From positions 78,320-142,319 of the forward strand of contig CAXXLC010000030.1 of the NCBI GenBank assembly GCA_963677345.2: DNA of 64,000 nt, written 5' to 3'. Below are positions 18,007-27,798 of the stretch, one piece after another (within the stretch, counting starts at the first letter, position 1; every line of letters begins with the position of its first letter). The notes under the pieces were generated by a model that saw only the letters and a program-made list of their open reading frames with translations, did no database searches and was not told the origin of the DNA. The position numbers were made by a program, and so were the translations under genes. The DNA is from Saccharicrinis sp963677345. GTDB taxonomy: Bacteria > Bacteroidota > Bacteroidia > Bacteroidales > Marinilabiliaceae.

Positions 18007-18789
18007 ATGATGAGTGTTTATTCTAATAGTCCGTATTATAATATAGGGAGTAAAAATGGTATTGTTAAAATTCAGCTTAACTATTGTTTGTTTCTGGAAA
18101 GTAAAACCTATGAATTCCGAGATGAACTTCTTTCGTTATTGGATGAGTTGTCCGGCAATAGCGATGAAAAAGTTATTATTATAAGTAACGATCACCCTGA
18201 TTTTTCATTAGAAAAATATAATGAATTATGGAAAGAATTTTTTGGTGATAAAGATTTTAAAGATGACGTGCTTCGTGCTTTCCGTATTTTTGATCAGTTA
18301 GCCATTAAGCTTTATACCTTAAAAAAAGTCATTATTTCAATGATGTCTGTTCCACTAAACTCAATGTTGTTTAATTTTAATCAAATTGCTGATGTAAGAA
18401 TAGTTACCAACGAGTTTTATCTGGATAATAACAACGAAATGATGGTTAATATACCCAAAGGGGGTATAGTGTATGACCAGTTTAAAATTGCAAATATAAA
18501 TCCGGTTCAGCTTTTGTTTTTATCAGATAAGGTATTTTATCAGAATTTGTTGAGTAATAATCTTGTGGATAAAGTGTTTAATCAAGAAGAACTTGTTGAC
18601 AGAGTTTATGCATTAGCAGAAAGGTTTAAAACCATCAATTATGCAGAAATTGAAGCTGCTAAAATGTCTAAGTCAATTGATAATCTTGAGGAATTTGAAA
18701 AACTGTTGCAAAAGGAGAATTCTTTCTTGATTTCGTGTATCATGGAGAAATTAAACCCGGGGTCTCAAAAAATTTATCGTTTCCATTAA
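18007..18789 (+). CDS. Degenerate crotonase-like (enoyl-CoA hydratase fold) protein in efflux operon
   Basis: A cytoplasmic protein of 260 residues. The layout matches the crotonase fold: an early strand pair (KNGIVKIQLN), an acidic helix, DEKVIIISNDHPDFS where active members have the A-F-x-x-G-x-D loop, a strand near KKVIISMMSVPLNSM, IADVRIVTNEFYLD where they have the A-D-x-x-I/V segment, and NLVDKVFNQEELVDRVYALAERF as the C-terminal G-L/V-V-D segment. The oxyanion-hole glycines and catalytic Glu residues are not visible, so it is probably not a normal hydratase. It is 8 bp after the pump and 10 bp before tolC, so it is cotranscribed. A role in binding an acyl-CoA or acting as scaffold is speculation. 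Confidence in the fold is moderate. Confidence 0.6.
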   Translation: MMSVYSNSPYYNIGSKNGIVKIQLNYCLFLESKTYEFRDELLSLLDELSGNSDEKVIIISNDHPDFSLEKYNELWKEFFGDKDFKDDVLRAFRIFDQLAIKLYTLKKVIISMMSVPLNSMLFNFNQIADVRIVTNEFYLDNNNEMMVNIPKGGIVYDQFKIANINPVQLLFLSDKVFYQNLLSNNLVDKVFNQEELVDRVYALAERFKTINYAEIEAAKMSKSIDNLEEFEKLLQKENSFLISCIMEKLNPGSQKIYRFH

Positions 18790-18799
18790 ATAAATAGTA

Positions 18800-20137
18800 A
18801 TGTTTAAGTATATAGTTTTTACAGTGTTTGCTACACTTTTTTCTATTGTTCAGGCGCAAGAGTTTCTTACGCTTGAACAATGTAGAGAAAAAGCATTGAG
18901 TCACAGTCAGGATGTCAAGTCTGTTCAAGCAGATTTGGCAATTAATACCGCTTCTTTTAAAATGAGTAAAAGAGCGCAGTTGCCACAATTTGATTTGTCG
19001 GCAACTTACACTTATATAAATGATCCTCAGGTGATGGATGTTCCCGGGTGGGAGTTACCAATGATAGATGGGGCTGCCAGTGGTGTATACTTTACGGGCT
19101 TGTACAAAGAGTTGACATTTAATAATATGTATAATGGCGGAATTGATTTTAGTTTACCTCTTTATTTAGGAGGTAAATTACGTAATTACATAAAAATGTC
19201 GTCGTTAGGTGTTGATATTTCTGAGAAAAATGTTGAAAACACCAAAGAAAACCTTGTCCTTGAAGTAGATCAAAAATATTGGACATTGGTTTCTTTAAAA
19301 GAAAATCTTTTGGTAATGCATAAGTCAGTAAAGCTGTTGGAAGATGTGTTCAGGGAAACAAATAATATGTTTCGTGTAGGTATTCTTACAAAAAATGAGG
19401 TGTTGAAAACACAGGTAGAGCTGAATAATGCAAAGTTAGCATCTATCCAAATGAATGATAATATTCAATTAGCAAAAATGGCTTTGAACCAGTGTATGGG
19501 TAATAGTATCTTAGATGAAATTGCTATTGTAGATTCTGTTATTATTCCAGAAATGAAACCAGTTTCAGTTATGGAAATTGAGCAGGTTGCTGCTGATAGA
19601 AAAGAATTGAAAATGATAGAGAATCAGGTGGACATTTCAATGGCTGATATAAATATTGCCAGATCAGATTATTTACCACAGTTGGTTTCTTTTGCAAATT
19701 ATGGATTCCAAAACCCCACCCATTTAGCAGAAAACGAAGCAGAATTAACATGGACAGCCGGAGTCTCCTTATCCATGCCTGTTTTTCATTGGGGACAAAA
19801 AGGTCTTGCTGTTCAAAAGAAAAAATTGGAAAGCCAAAAGGCTAAATTAAGTTACGATAAGGCCAAAGAAGGTATTATTTTACAAATTCAACAAAGTGCT
19901 TATAATTTAAATGAATCAATGGTTAAAATTTCATTTACAAAAGCATCGTTGGATCAGGCTGAAGAAAACTTAAAATTAGAGATGAACCGATTAAATCAAG
20001 GTGTTGTTACTACCACTGACCTGCTGGATGCCCAGGTGCAATGGCAAAAAGCTAATGCTGATTATATTTCGGCTAAGGTGAATTATAAAATTAATAAGTC
20101 GAATTATTTGAAAACTATCGGACAATTAGATATTTAG
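18800..20137 (+). CDS. TolC-family outer-membrane efflux protein
   Basis: The outer-membrane channel of the tripartite pump, 445 residues. It has a signal peptide (residues 1-19, ending VQAQ) and two homologous long coiled-coil halves. Typical features are FLTLEQCREKALSHS at the mature N-terminus, SLPLYLGGKLRNYIKMS, and near the end NLKLEMNRLNQGVVTTTDLLDAQVQWQKA. It closes the TetR-regulated operon. A 12-bp perfect palindrome (TGTTATATAACA, 20151-20162) follows, without a T-run. Confidence 0.9.
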   Translation: MFKYIVFTVFATLFSIVQAQEFLTLEQCREKALSHSQDVKSVQADLAINTASFKMSKRAQLPQFDLSATYTYINDPQVMDVPGWELPMIDGAASGVYFTGLYKELTFNNMYNGGIDFSLPLYLGGKLRNYIKMSSLGVDISEKNVENTKENLVLEVDQKYWTLVSLKENLLVMHKSVKLLEDVFRETNNMFRVGILTKNEVLKTQVELNNAKLASIQMNDNIQLAKMALNQCMGNSILDEIAIVDSVIIPEMKPVSVMEIEQVAADRKELKMIENQVDISMADINIARSDYLPQLVSFANYGFQNPTHLAENEAELTWTAGVSLSMPVFHWGQKGLAVQKKKLESQKAKLSYDKAKEGIILQIQQSAYNLNESMVKISFTKASLDQAEENLKLEMNRLNQGVVTTTDLLDAQVQWQKANADYISAKVNYKINKSNYLKTIGQLDI

Positions 20138-20484
20138 AATGTGCAAGGGGTGTTATATAACATATAGGTGAGCAATGAAATAATATTATGTATTCGTAAT
20201 AAAAAGATAAAAAAATTAATAGTTTTAAACAAAATTCATAAAAATGAGTTTCATAATCACGAAAAACATTGCTCAGCTGATGAAAAATCACCCTTATTTA
20301 GTTTGAATATCATTAATTCTATTGTTATTTTTTATGGATTCATTTCTAAATTATATCGGTTGATTATAATAATTTGTCAAAAATACTATGGTTTAGATAT
20401 TTTTAAATTGAATATACTAATTCTTTGTTGAATGGATAAATAGCCTGTATAAAAAGGTATTTATCAAAAAAACGAGTCAAAATT
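20138..20484. other. Intergenic before the V-ATPase operon; no convincing gene
   Basis: About 350 bp of AT-rich sequence. An open frame from GTG 20168 (87 codons) has poor composition and no recognisable start signal or homology, so I do not call it. The V-ATPase promoter should be here, but no clear TAnnTTTG box was found. Confidence 0.5.
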
Positions 20485-21096
20485 ATGCAATCAAAACTTC
20501 AGGATCTAACAGATAAGCTATATGCTGACGGGGTTCAAAAAGCGAACCAGGAAGCTGATGCTATCTTGGAAAAAGCCAGAAAAGAAGCTGATGAAATTCT
20601 TTCAGAAGCTAAAAGTAAGGCATCAGGTATTATTGAAGATGCAAATGAGAAGGCCGCAGAGAAACAACGTAATGTTGATTCTGAAATAAAACTGGCTTCT
20701 CAACAAGCCATTTCTTCTTTACAACAGAAAATAGGAAATAGCATAACCGTTCAGGTTGCAGAGCCTTCAATAAAAGAGGTTTTTGCAGATAAAGATTATG
20801 TGAAGTCGCTAATTTTAAAAGTTGTAGATGGTTGGTTAAAAACAGGCAACTTCGATATTAACATAGTTTTATCCGAATCTGATAAAGCCGAAATGGAGAA
20901 GTATTTAAAAAATAGTCTGGCAACGGAAATGAATAAAGGTTTAACCTTTGAAGCTGACCAATCTGTAAAAGGAGGATTCAAAGTTGGACCTGCCGACGGT
21001 AGTTATATTATCAGTTTTGAGGAAGGTGATTTCCAAAACTTTTTTAAATCTTTTTTACGTCCCAGAACTAACCAATTGTTATTTGAAGAGGTGTAA
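20485..21096 (+). CDS. atpE: V-type ATPase subunit E (peripheral stalk)
   Basis: The peripheral-stalk subunit, 203 residues. The first 90 residues form a long charged helix (QEADAILEKARKEADEILSEAKSKA) that would pair with a partner stalk helix. The C-terminal half is a compact alpha/beta head. It opens a seven-gene operon, with 2 bp before the next gene. No gene for a separate stalk partner G or H is visible. Position and helix pattern make the call good even though E subunits are poorly conserved. Confidence 0.82.
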   Translation: MQSKLQDLTDKLYADGVQKANQEADAILEKARKEADEILSEAKSKASGIIEDANEKAAEKQRNVDSEIKLASQQAISSLQQKIGNSITVQVAEPSIKEVFADKDYVKSLILKVVDGWLKTGNFDINIVLSESDKAEMEKYLKNSLATEMNKGLTFEADQSVKGGFKVGPADGSYIISFEEGDFQNFFKSFLRPRTNQLLFEEV

Positions 21097-21098
21097 AT

Positions 21099-21962
21099 AT
21101 GGGTAAAAAGTATTACTGTTTAATTGCCGGATTACCTGATATTGTTTTAGGTGATAAAAAAGTTTTGTTTAACTCAATTATTCTTCGTGAGTCTTTGTTA
21201 GAAGAATTGAGTGCTCAAGACCTGGAAATGGCTAATGCGCTCTACTTACCCTTTGATCATTATAACCTGATCAGTTTAATATATAACCAGCAAAAAGAGT
21301 TTGATCCCAGAGGTTTATTTACTTCAGTGGATTTAGAACATTTGTTGGACAAAAAGAATGTTCAGGATCTTAATGATTCAATTTATCCCCAATACCTTGT
21401 TCAATTTGCTAAAGAGATATTATTTTCTGAAGAGAAAATAGATTCAACACAAGCTGAAATATTACTTTTTATAAAGTATGTTGACTATCTGAAATCTTTT
21501 TCTAATAAGTTTTTGAATGAGTTTGTTGATTATGAAGTAAACGTAAAAAATGTGTTTACTGCTTTAACCGGCAAAAAGTATGGTGTTGCTTATGAATCAG
21601 AATTAATTGGTAATACTGATATAACTGAAGCACTTGTTAAAAGTAGATCAAGAGATTTTGGATTAACAAGCGAGTTTGATCAAATTGAAACATTGGTACA
21701 AACATACGAGGATGAGAGTTTGCTAGAGCGAGAACTAAAAATAGATCAACTGAAGTGGAAATATCTTGACAATGCTACCTTCTTTAATTATTTCACCATT
21801 GAAAAAGTATTGGCATTTATCTTTAAACAATTTATGGTTGAAAGATGGATTGCTCTGGATGAAGAAGAAGGGCAAAAGATGTTCCGTAAATTACTTAGTG
21901 AGTTGGAATCTAGTTACGAATTTCCTGAAGAATATAAATTAAGCCATGGAAAGAAAAAATAA
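21099..21962 (+). CDS. DUF2764 family protein of V-ATPase operon
   Basis: A helical cytoplasmic protein of 287 residues starting MGKKYYCLIAGLPDIVL. This family (DUF2764) is found between V-ATPase subunits E and A in chlamydiae, spirochetes and Bacteroidota. It takes the place where other operons encode subunit C, and a C-like role as socket between rotor and membrane ring is a reasonable inference, not proven here. It follows E by 2 bp and overlaps the A subunit by 17 bp, which implies tightly coupled translation. Confidence 0.8.
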   Translation: MGKKYYCLIAGLPDIVLGDKKVLFNSIILRESLLEELSAQDLEMANALYLPFDHYNLISLIYNQQKEFDPRGLFTSVDLEHLLDKKNVQDLNDSIYPQYLVQFAKEILFSEEKIDSTQAEILLFIKYVDYLKSFSNKFLNEFVDYEVNVKNVFTALTGKKYGVAYESELIGNTDITEALVKSRSRDFGLTSEFDQIETLVQTYEDESLLERELKIDQLKWKYLDNATFFNYFTIEKVLAFIFKQFMVERWIALDEEEGQKMFRKLLSELESSYEFPEEYKLSHGKKK

Positions 21963-23712
21963 AACTACCGGAAAAGTAGCCGGTATTATAGCCAACCTTG
22001 TTATTGTTGAGGTTGATGGTCCTGTGGCCCAAAACGAAATATGCTTTATATCGCACCCTGAAAATAAACTGATGGCAGAGGTGATAAAGATTTTGGGTAA
22101 AAACGTTTATGTACAGGTCTTTGAAAGTACCCGTGGATTAAAGGTTGGAACTCCGGTGGAGTTTGAAGGACACCTTTTAGAAGTGAATTTAGGTCCGGGT
22201 ATTTTATCCAGAAATTACGACGGTCTGCAAAATGACTTAGATAAGATGGATGGTGTTTTCCTGAAAAGAGGAGATTATACCGATCCATTAGACCGAGAGA
22301 AAAAATGGGACTGGACTCCTATTGCAAAAGTGGGCGATCAGGTTGTAGCTGGTAGCTGGTTAGGAGAAGTTCCTGAAAATAGTGTACCTCACCGTATTAT
22401 GGTTCCTTTTAAATTTCAAGGTTCATACACTGTTAAAAGTGTTGTTGCTGCAGGTCAATATACTGTTGATGATGTAGTTGCTACGGTAACAGATAGTGAA
22501 GGTAACGATATAGAATTAACAATGGTTCAGAAGTGGCCGGTTAAAATGGCAGTACGAGCTTATAAGGAAAAACCTCGTCCATTTAAACTGTTACAAACTG
22601 GAACCAGAACTTTAGATACATTAAATCCAATTACTGAAGGTGGTACGGGATTTATTCCAGGACCTTTCGGAACTGGTAAAACAGTATTGCAGCATGCCAT
22701 TTCAAAATTTGCCGATGCTGATATCGTAATTATTGCGGCTTGTGGTGAACGTGCTAACGAGGTTGTGGAAATCTTTACTGAGTTCCCTGAATTGGAAGAT
22801 CCAAAAACTGGTCGTAGTTTGATTGAGCGTACCACTATTATTGCAAATACATCAAACATGCCGGTAGCTGCTCGTGAAGCTTCTGTATACACAGCAATGA
22901 CATTGGGTGAATATTATCGTTCAATGGGATTAAAAGTTGTATTAATGGCAGATTCAACTTCTCGTTGGGCTCAGGCACTTAGAGAGATGAGTAACCGTTT
23001 GGAAGAGCTTCCTGGACCGGATGCTTTCCCAATGGACTTAACAGCTATTATCACAAGTTTTTATGCTCGTGCAGGTTATGTATATTTAAATAATGGTAAA
23101 ACTGGTTCTATTACATTTATTGGTACAGTATCTCCTGCAGGGGGTAACTTAAAGGAGCCGGTAACTGAATCAACACGTAAGGCAGCAAGATGTTTCTACG
23201 GATTAAATCAGGGACGTGCAGATAGTAAGCGTTATCCTGCTATTGATCCAATTGATAGTTATTCAAAATATCTTGAGTATCCAGAAGTACAAGAATATCT
23301 GAAGGAGAATATTGGCGAAAATTGGTTAGAGAATGTTCTTAAAACTAAAACATTATTGTTAAGAGGAAAAGAAGCTCAGGAACAAATCAATATTCTTGGA
23401 GATGATGGTGTGCCTTTGGAATTTCATGAGAAATTCTGGAATTCAGAATTAATTGATGCTGTAATTCTTCAACAAGATTCTTTTGATAAAATCGATGCAA
23501 ACTGTCCAATGCACCGTCAAAAATATATGTTAGAGAAGGTGTTGGATATCACTGATAAGAAATTCAAATTTGATTCATTTGAAGATGTAAATGGATTCTT
23601 TAAGCGTATAATCAATCAGCTTAAACAGATAAACTATAGTGAGTGGGAGTCTGAAAAGTTCAAAACTCACGAAAAAGAGTTGGATGAGATTATGAATGAG
23701 CGCTTAAACTAA
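21946..23712 (+). CDS. atpA: V-type ATPase catalytic subunit A
   Basis: The catalytic nucleotide-binding subunit, 588 residues. It shows the N-terminal barrel (GIIANLVIVEVDGPVAQNEICF), the non-homologous region typical of A subunits (about residues 110-190), Walker A GPFGTGKT (at about 22666-22689), the GERANEV segment and the catalytic core MADSTSRWAQALREMS. ATP hydrolysis or synthesis takes place here with subunit B. The start at 21946 lies inside DUF2764; it gives the normal N-terminus MERKNKTTGKVAGI. Confidence 0.95.
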   Translation: MERKNKTTGKVAGIIANLVIVEVDGPVAQNEICFISHPENKLMAEVIKILGKNVYVQVFESTRGLKVGTPVEFEGHLLEVNLGPGILSRNYDGLQNDLDKMDGVFLKRGDYTDPLDREKKWDWTPIAKVGDQVVAGSWLGEVPENSVPHRIMVPFKFQGSYTVKSVVAAGQYTVDDVVATVTDSEGNDIELTMVQKWPVKMAVRAYKEKPRPFKLLQTGTRTLDTLNPITEGGTGFIPGPFGTGKTVLQHAISKFADADIVIIAACGERANEVVEIFTEFPELEDPKTGRSLIERTTIIANTSNMPVAAREASVYTAMTLGEYYRSMGLKVVLMADSTSRWAQALREMSNRLEELPGPDAFPMDLTAIITSFYARAGYVYLNNGKTGSITFIGTVSPAGGNLKEPVTESTRKAARCFYGLNQGRADSKRYPAIDPIDSYSKYLEYPEVQEYLKENIGENWLENVLKTKTLLLRGKEAQEQINILGDDGVPLEFHEKFWNSELIDAVILQQDSFDKIDANCPMHRQKYMLEKVLDITDKKFKFDSFEDVNGFFKRIINQLKQINYSEWESEKFKTHEKELDEIMNERLN

Positions 23713-23750
23713 TTCATTCACTTTTAATTAATTTTGAAAATTATAGATGC

Positions 23751-25070
23751 ATGGAAACACAAGCATTTCAAAAAGTATATACTAAAATTACTAACCTGAC
23801 AAAGGCTACCGTAACATTAAAGGCAACAGATGTTGGCTATGATGAAATGGCTCTGGTACATGGCCGTATGGGACAGGTAGTAAAAATTATGGGAGATGAG
23901 GTTATTCTTCAGATCTTTGCTGGTACAGAAGGTATTCCAACAAATGCCGAAGTAGTATTTTTAGGTCGTCCTCCTCAATTAAAAGTAAGTGATCAATTGG
24001 CAGGTCGTTTTTTCAATGCTTTTGGTGATCCTATTGATGGTGGTCCTAAAGTTGATGGACGTATTGTAGATACAGGAGGTCCTTCTGTAAATCCGGTTCG
24101 AAGAAAGCAGCCATCGCAATTAATTGCAACTGGTATTGCAGGAATTGACTTGAACAATACATTAGTAACAGGTCAAAAGATTCCTTTCTTTGCCGATCCT
24201 GATCAACCTTACAACCAGGTTATGGCTGATGTGGCATTAAGAGCCAAAGCCGATAAAATTATTTTAGGAGGTATGGGATTATCCAATGATGATTACCTGT
24301 ACTTTAAAAATGTATTTGATAATGCAGGGGCACTGGATCGTATTGTAAGCTTTGTTAATACAACAGATGATCCACCGGTAGAGCGTTTGTTAATTCCGGA
24401 TATGGCCTTAACTGCAGCAGAATATTTTGCCGAAGAAAAGCAACAAAAGGTATTGGTGTTATTAACTGATATGACATTGTATGCTGATGCTTTATCTATC
24501 GTATCCAACCGTATGGATCAGATTCCGTCAAAGGATAGTATGCCGGGTTCATTATATTCTGATTTGGCCAGACTATATGAAAAGGCGGTACAATTCCCAC
24601 ATGGTGGATCTATTACAATTATTGCTGTAACTACTCTGAATGGTGGTGATATTACTCACGCTATTCCTGATAATACTGGTTATATTACAGAAGGACAGTT
24701 ATTCTTACGTATGGATTCTGATGTAGGTAAAGTAATTGTGGATCCTTTCCGAAGCTTATCTCGTTTGAAGCAGTTGGTAATTGGTAAACAGACTCGCGAA
24801 GATCACCCACAGGTGATGAATGCTGCAATTCGTTTGTATGCTGATGCAGCCAATGCAAAAACCAAACAGGATAACGGTTTTGATTTAACAGATTACGATG
24901 AGCGTACATTGAAGTTTGCTAAAGAGTATTCAGAACATATTTTAGCTGTGGATATTAATATCGATACAGAGAAAATGTTGGATACTACATGGAAACTTTT
25001 TAGCGATAACTTTGCTCGTGAAGAGGTCGTGGTACGTGAAGAGTTTGTTCAAAAATATTGGAAACAGTAA
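23751..25070 (+). CDS. atpB: V-type ATPase regulatory subunit B
   Basis: The non-catalytic nucleotide-binding subunit, 439 residues, alternating with A in the hexamer. The Walker A loop is degenerate as expected (GQKIPFFADPDQPYNQV). LLTDMTLYADALSIVSNRMDQIPSKDSMPG and PHGGSITIIAVTTLNGGDITHAIPD are family signatures. It follows A by 38 bp. A 258-bp gap then separates it from D. That gap contains short direct AATCAGT repeats near 25086-25104 but no gene or convincing promoter, so D is probably still cotranscribed. Confidence 0.95.
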   Translation: METQAFQKVYTKITNLTKATVTLKATDVGYDEMALVHGRMGQVVKIMGDEVILQIFAGTEGIPTNAEVVFLGRPPQLKVSDQLAGRFFNAFGDPIDGGPKVDGRIVDTGGPSVNPVRRKQPSQLIATGIAGIDLNNTLVTGQKIPFFADPDQPYNQVMADVALRAKADKIILGGMGLSNDDYLYFKNVFDNAGALDRIVSFVNTTDDPPVERLLIPDMALTAAEYFAEEKQQKVLVLLTDMTLYADALSIVSNRMDQIPSKDSMPGSLYSDLARLYEKAVQFPHGGSITIIAVTTLNGGDITHAIPDNTGYITEGQLFLRMDSDVGKVIVDPFRSLSRLKQLVIGKQTREDHPQVMNAAIRLYADAANAKTKQDNGFDLTDYDERTLKFAKEYSEHILAVDINIDTEKMLDTTWKLFSDNFAREEVVVREEFVQKYWKQ

Positions 25071-25328
25071 TTTAGTATTCAGTAATCAGTCAACAGTAAT
25101 CAGTAGATGATAGTTGAAAGAAATTAGGTTGAAAACCTAAAAAATTCAGACGTACGATTACTAACTATGGATGTTTAATAAAAAATTAATGTGTGATTTC
25201 ATAAAAATGATAAAATTCAAGACGCAAGAAAATTTTAATACCGAAGTTAACTCATGGTTAATGAGGATTTAAAATTTTTAAAGCAACGCAGAAGTTTGCA
25301 TTTTTTGGAATTACTCTAATAATAAAAC

Positions 25329-25934
25329 ATGGCCGTAAAGTTTCAATATAATAAAACTTCTCAGCAGCAGCTGGATAAGCAACTGAAAATTCGGGAGCGG
25401 GCACTGCCTACGCTTCAGAATAAGGAGGCGGCGCTGCGTATTGAAGTTAAGAAAGCTAAAAGACGGGCTGATGAGCTCGATCATGAATTTGAAACCCAAA
25501 TGGCTAATTTAGATAAAATGTCTCGACTTTGGGGAGAGTTTGATATGCAAATTATTTCTATAGAGGATGTAATCCTTGAAAGTAAAAAGATTGCAGGTGT
25601 ACAAACCCCGGTTTTAAAAGATGTTGTATTTAAAAAAGAGCCGTTTGCGCTTTTCAGTAAACCGGTATGGTTTTTTGATGGAGTTAAAATCATTGAAGAT
25701 TTAGCTAAAGTAGCCATCGAGAAAGAAGTTTTTGTAAGAAAAATGGAGCTTTTGGATGTTGCCCGAAAAAAGACAACGCAGAAAGTGAATTTATACGAAA
25801 AAGTTCAAATACCGGGGTATAAGGATGCCATTAGAAAAATTAAACGATTCCTTGAGGATGAGGAGAATCTTTCTAAATCGGCACAAAAAATTGTGAAAAA
25901 CCGTCAACAACAAGAAAAGGAGGTGGAATCATGA
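25329..25934 (+). CDS. atpD: V-type ATPase subunit D (central rotor)
   Basis: The central rotor shaft of the V1 part, 201 residues, almost entirely helical. N-terminal (residues 8-60) and C-terminal (about 130-195) helices form the antiparallel coiled coil. MAVKFQYNKTSQQQLDKQL and the tail KRFLEDEENLSKSAQKIVKNR fit the family. Its stop overlaps the start of subunit I in an ATGA arrangement. No subunit F gene, its usual partner, is visible in the operon. Confidence 0.88.
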   Translation: MAVKFQYNKTSQQQLDKQLKIRERALPTLQNKEAALRIEVKKAKRRADELDHEFETQMANLDKMSRLWGEFDMQIISIEDVILESKKIAGVQTPVLKDVVFKKEPFALFSKPVWFFDGVKIIEDLAKVAIEKEVFVRKMELLDVARKKTTQKVNLYEKVQIPGYKDAIRKIKRFLEDEENLSKSAQKIVKNRQQQEKEVES

Positions 25935-27769
25935 TTGTACCTATGTTTAAATATTCTTTTCTGGTTCACCATTCTGATTACGATTCTTTTTTAGAGGATC
26001 TGAAAAGATTGGGGGTACTTCACATTATAGAAAAACAAGAGGAACCATCTCTGGAGATTCTGGACTCTTATCGTCAGGTAAATGAAGTTGAAAAAGTAAT
26101 TAAAACTTTGAAAACGCATACTGATGAGAATACATATAGTGATATTCAGATACCACAAACAGGAATCGAAATACTAAGTACTGTTGCTGAAACACAAAGT
26201 AATATAGAACACTTTAATCAGCAATTACATCTTTTGGATAAAGAACTAAATCAATTATTGCCATGGGGTAATTTCTCATGGGATAAAATTGATCAGCTTG
26301 AAAAAGAAGCAAATATCCAAATGTACTTTTTTTATGTGGCTTCTAAAAAGCTTGATCCGGAATGGGAATCTACTTTTAACTTAAGTGTAATATCTGAAGA
26401 AAAAGGATATACTTATTTTGTTATAGTACGAGAAGCTGGTGAAAGTTTTCCTGAAATAGACGCAGAAGAGGTAAGATTACCTAAGCAATCTGTTTCTGAA
26501 ACGAAAGATCAGCTGAATGTTTTATCAGAATCGTTAAAACAAGAGCAAAATAAGTTAAACGCAATAGCTAATAAAGGCATTACTATTCTTGAACAATACA
26601 GTCTTGAATTAAAAGATGTATTGGCTTCAAAAGAAGCTGTTCATCATACCAGTAATGAACTTGAAGGTCGGGTGAAATTGTTGGAAGGCTGGGTTCCTAA
26701 AGATAGGTTACCTGAATTAGATTCATATTTAGAAAAGACCTCAGTTTATTATTTGAAGAGTGAAGCAAGTTTCAGTGATGCACCTCCTGTGCAATTAAAA
26801 AACAATAAGTTCAGTAAGTTATTTGAAACAATCAGCAACTTATATGCTTTACCTTCTTACAATGAGTTAGACTTGACACCTTATTTGGCTCCGTTCTATT
26901 TATTATTCTTTGGATTTTGTTTTAGTGATGCAGGTTATGGTATGCTATTCGTTTTAGTTGCAACCATAGTTAAAGCTAAACAAAAAGAATCCAGTTCAAT
27001 TCTGTCGTTAATTCAACTGTTAGGAGCATCTACCGTGTTCTTTGGATTACTGGGAGGAACGTTTTTTGGTATTGAACTATATAAAACAAATTTACCTGTT
27101 TATAGAGAGTTAGCTAAATCAATGGAGGCGTCTGGTGTAACAGTGCAGGATATCATGTTTAAATCATCGCTGATTTTAGGATTAATCCAGATGTTGTTTG
27201 GTATGTTCTTAAGAGCAGCTAAGGAGATTAAACAGGCAGGAGTAATTCATGCGGTGTCAACTTTAGGATGGGCATTTTTGATTGTTGCTTCAGTAGTAAA
27301 TTACCTGGTAGCAGGTAATTTAGGTGTTGAGTTTATGAATATTCCTTATCTGATTATAGCAGGGATTTGCTTGATAGGAATTTTCTTTATGAATACACCA
27401 GGAAAAAGTCTGCTATTAAATTTTGGATCAGGATTATGGGACACTTATAACACTGTAGTAGGTGGAGTCGGTGACTTATTGTCGTATGTAAGATTGTTTG
27501 CTTTAGGTTTAGCTAGTGCTATTCTTGGATTGGTATTTAATGATCTTGCTCTGAAATTAGTAAATCCTGAGGCTGGAATCGGAATGCAGATTGTTGGTTT
27601 TGTTCTAATGTTGATTATTCTTGTAGTAGGACATGCTATTAATATTTTTATGTCAGGATTAGGTTCTATGGTTCACCCATTACGTTTAACCTTTGTAGAG
27701 TTTTATAAAAACGCAGGTTTCGAAGGGGGAGGTAAGGCTTATAATCCTTTTAAAAAACAAATTAACTAA
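25931..27769 (+). CDS. atpI: V-type ATPase subunit I (membrane stator, a subunit)
   Basis: The stator and half-channel subunit, 612 residues. An N-terminal cytoplasmic region with coiled coils (about residues 1-300, MIVPMFKYSFLVHHSDYDSFLEDL) is followed by about seven or eight TM helices. The key membrane signature is GDLLSYVRLFALGLASAILGLVFN near residue 515; its Arg is the essential arginine that faces the K ring. The ATG at 25931 overlaps the D stop. An in-frame ATG four codons later is an alternative start. Confidence 0.92.
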   Translation: MIVPMFKYSFLVHHSDYDSFLEDLKRLGVLHIIEKQEEPSLEILDSYRQVNEVEKVIKTLKTHTDENTYSDIQIPQTGIEILSTVAETQSNIEHFNQQLHLLDKELNQLLPWGNFSWDKIDQLEKEANIQMYFFYVASKKLDPEWESTFNLSVISEEKGYTYFVIVREAGESFPEIDAEEVRLPKQSVSETKDQLNVLSESLKQEQNKLNAIANKGITILEQYSLELKDVLASKEAVHHTSNELEGRVKLLEGWVPKDRLPELDSYLEKTSVYYLKSEASFSDAPPVQLKNNKFSKLFETISNLYALPSYNELDLTPYLAPFYLLFFGFCFSDAGYGMLFVLVATIVKAKQKESSSILSLIQLLGASTVFFGLLGGTFFGIELYKTNLPVYRELAKSMEASGVTVQDIMFKSSLILGLIQMLFGMFLRAAKEIKQAGVIHAVSTLGWAFLIVASVVNYLVAGNLGVEFMNIPYLIIAGICLIGIFFMNTPGKSLLLNFGSGLWDTYNTVVGGVGDLLSYVRLFALGLASAILGLVFNDLALKLVNPEAGIGMQIVGFVLMLIILVVGHAINIFMSGLGSMVHPLRLTFVEFYKNAGFEGGGKAYNPFKKQIN

Positions 27770-27798
27770 AAATTAAACAGATTTAAATTTAAATAATT

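Noticed and set aside
20168..20431. 87-codon open frame between tolC and the V-ATPase operon
   Set aside because: GTG start, no start signal, composition like surrounding AT-rich DNA, no recognisable domain.
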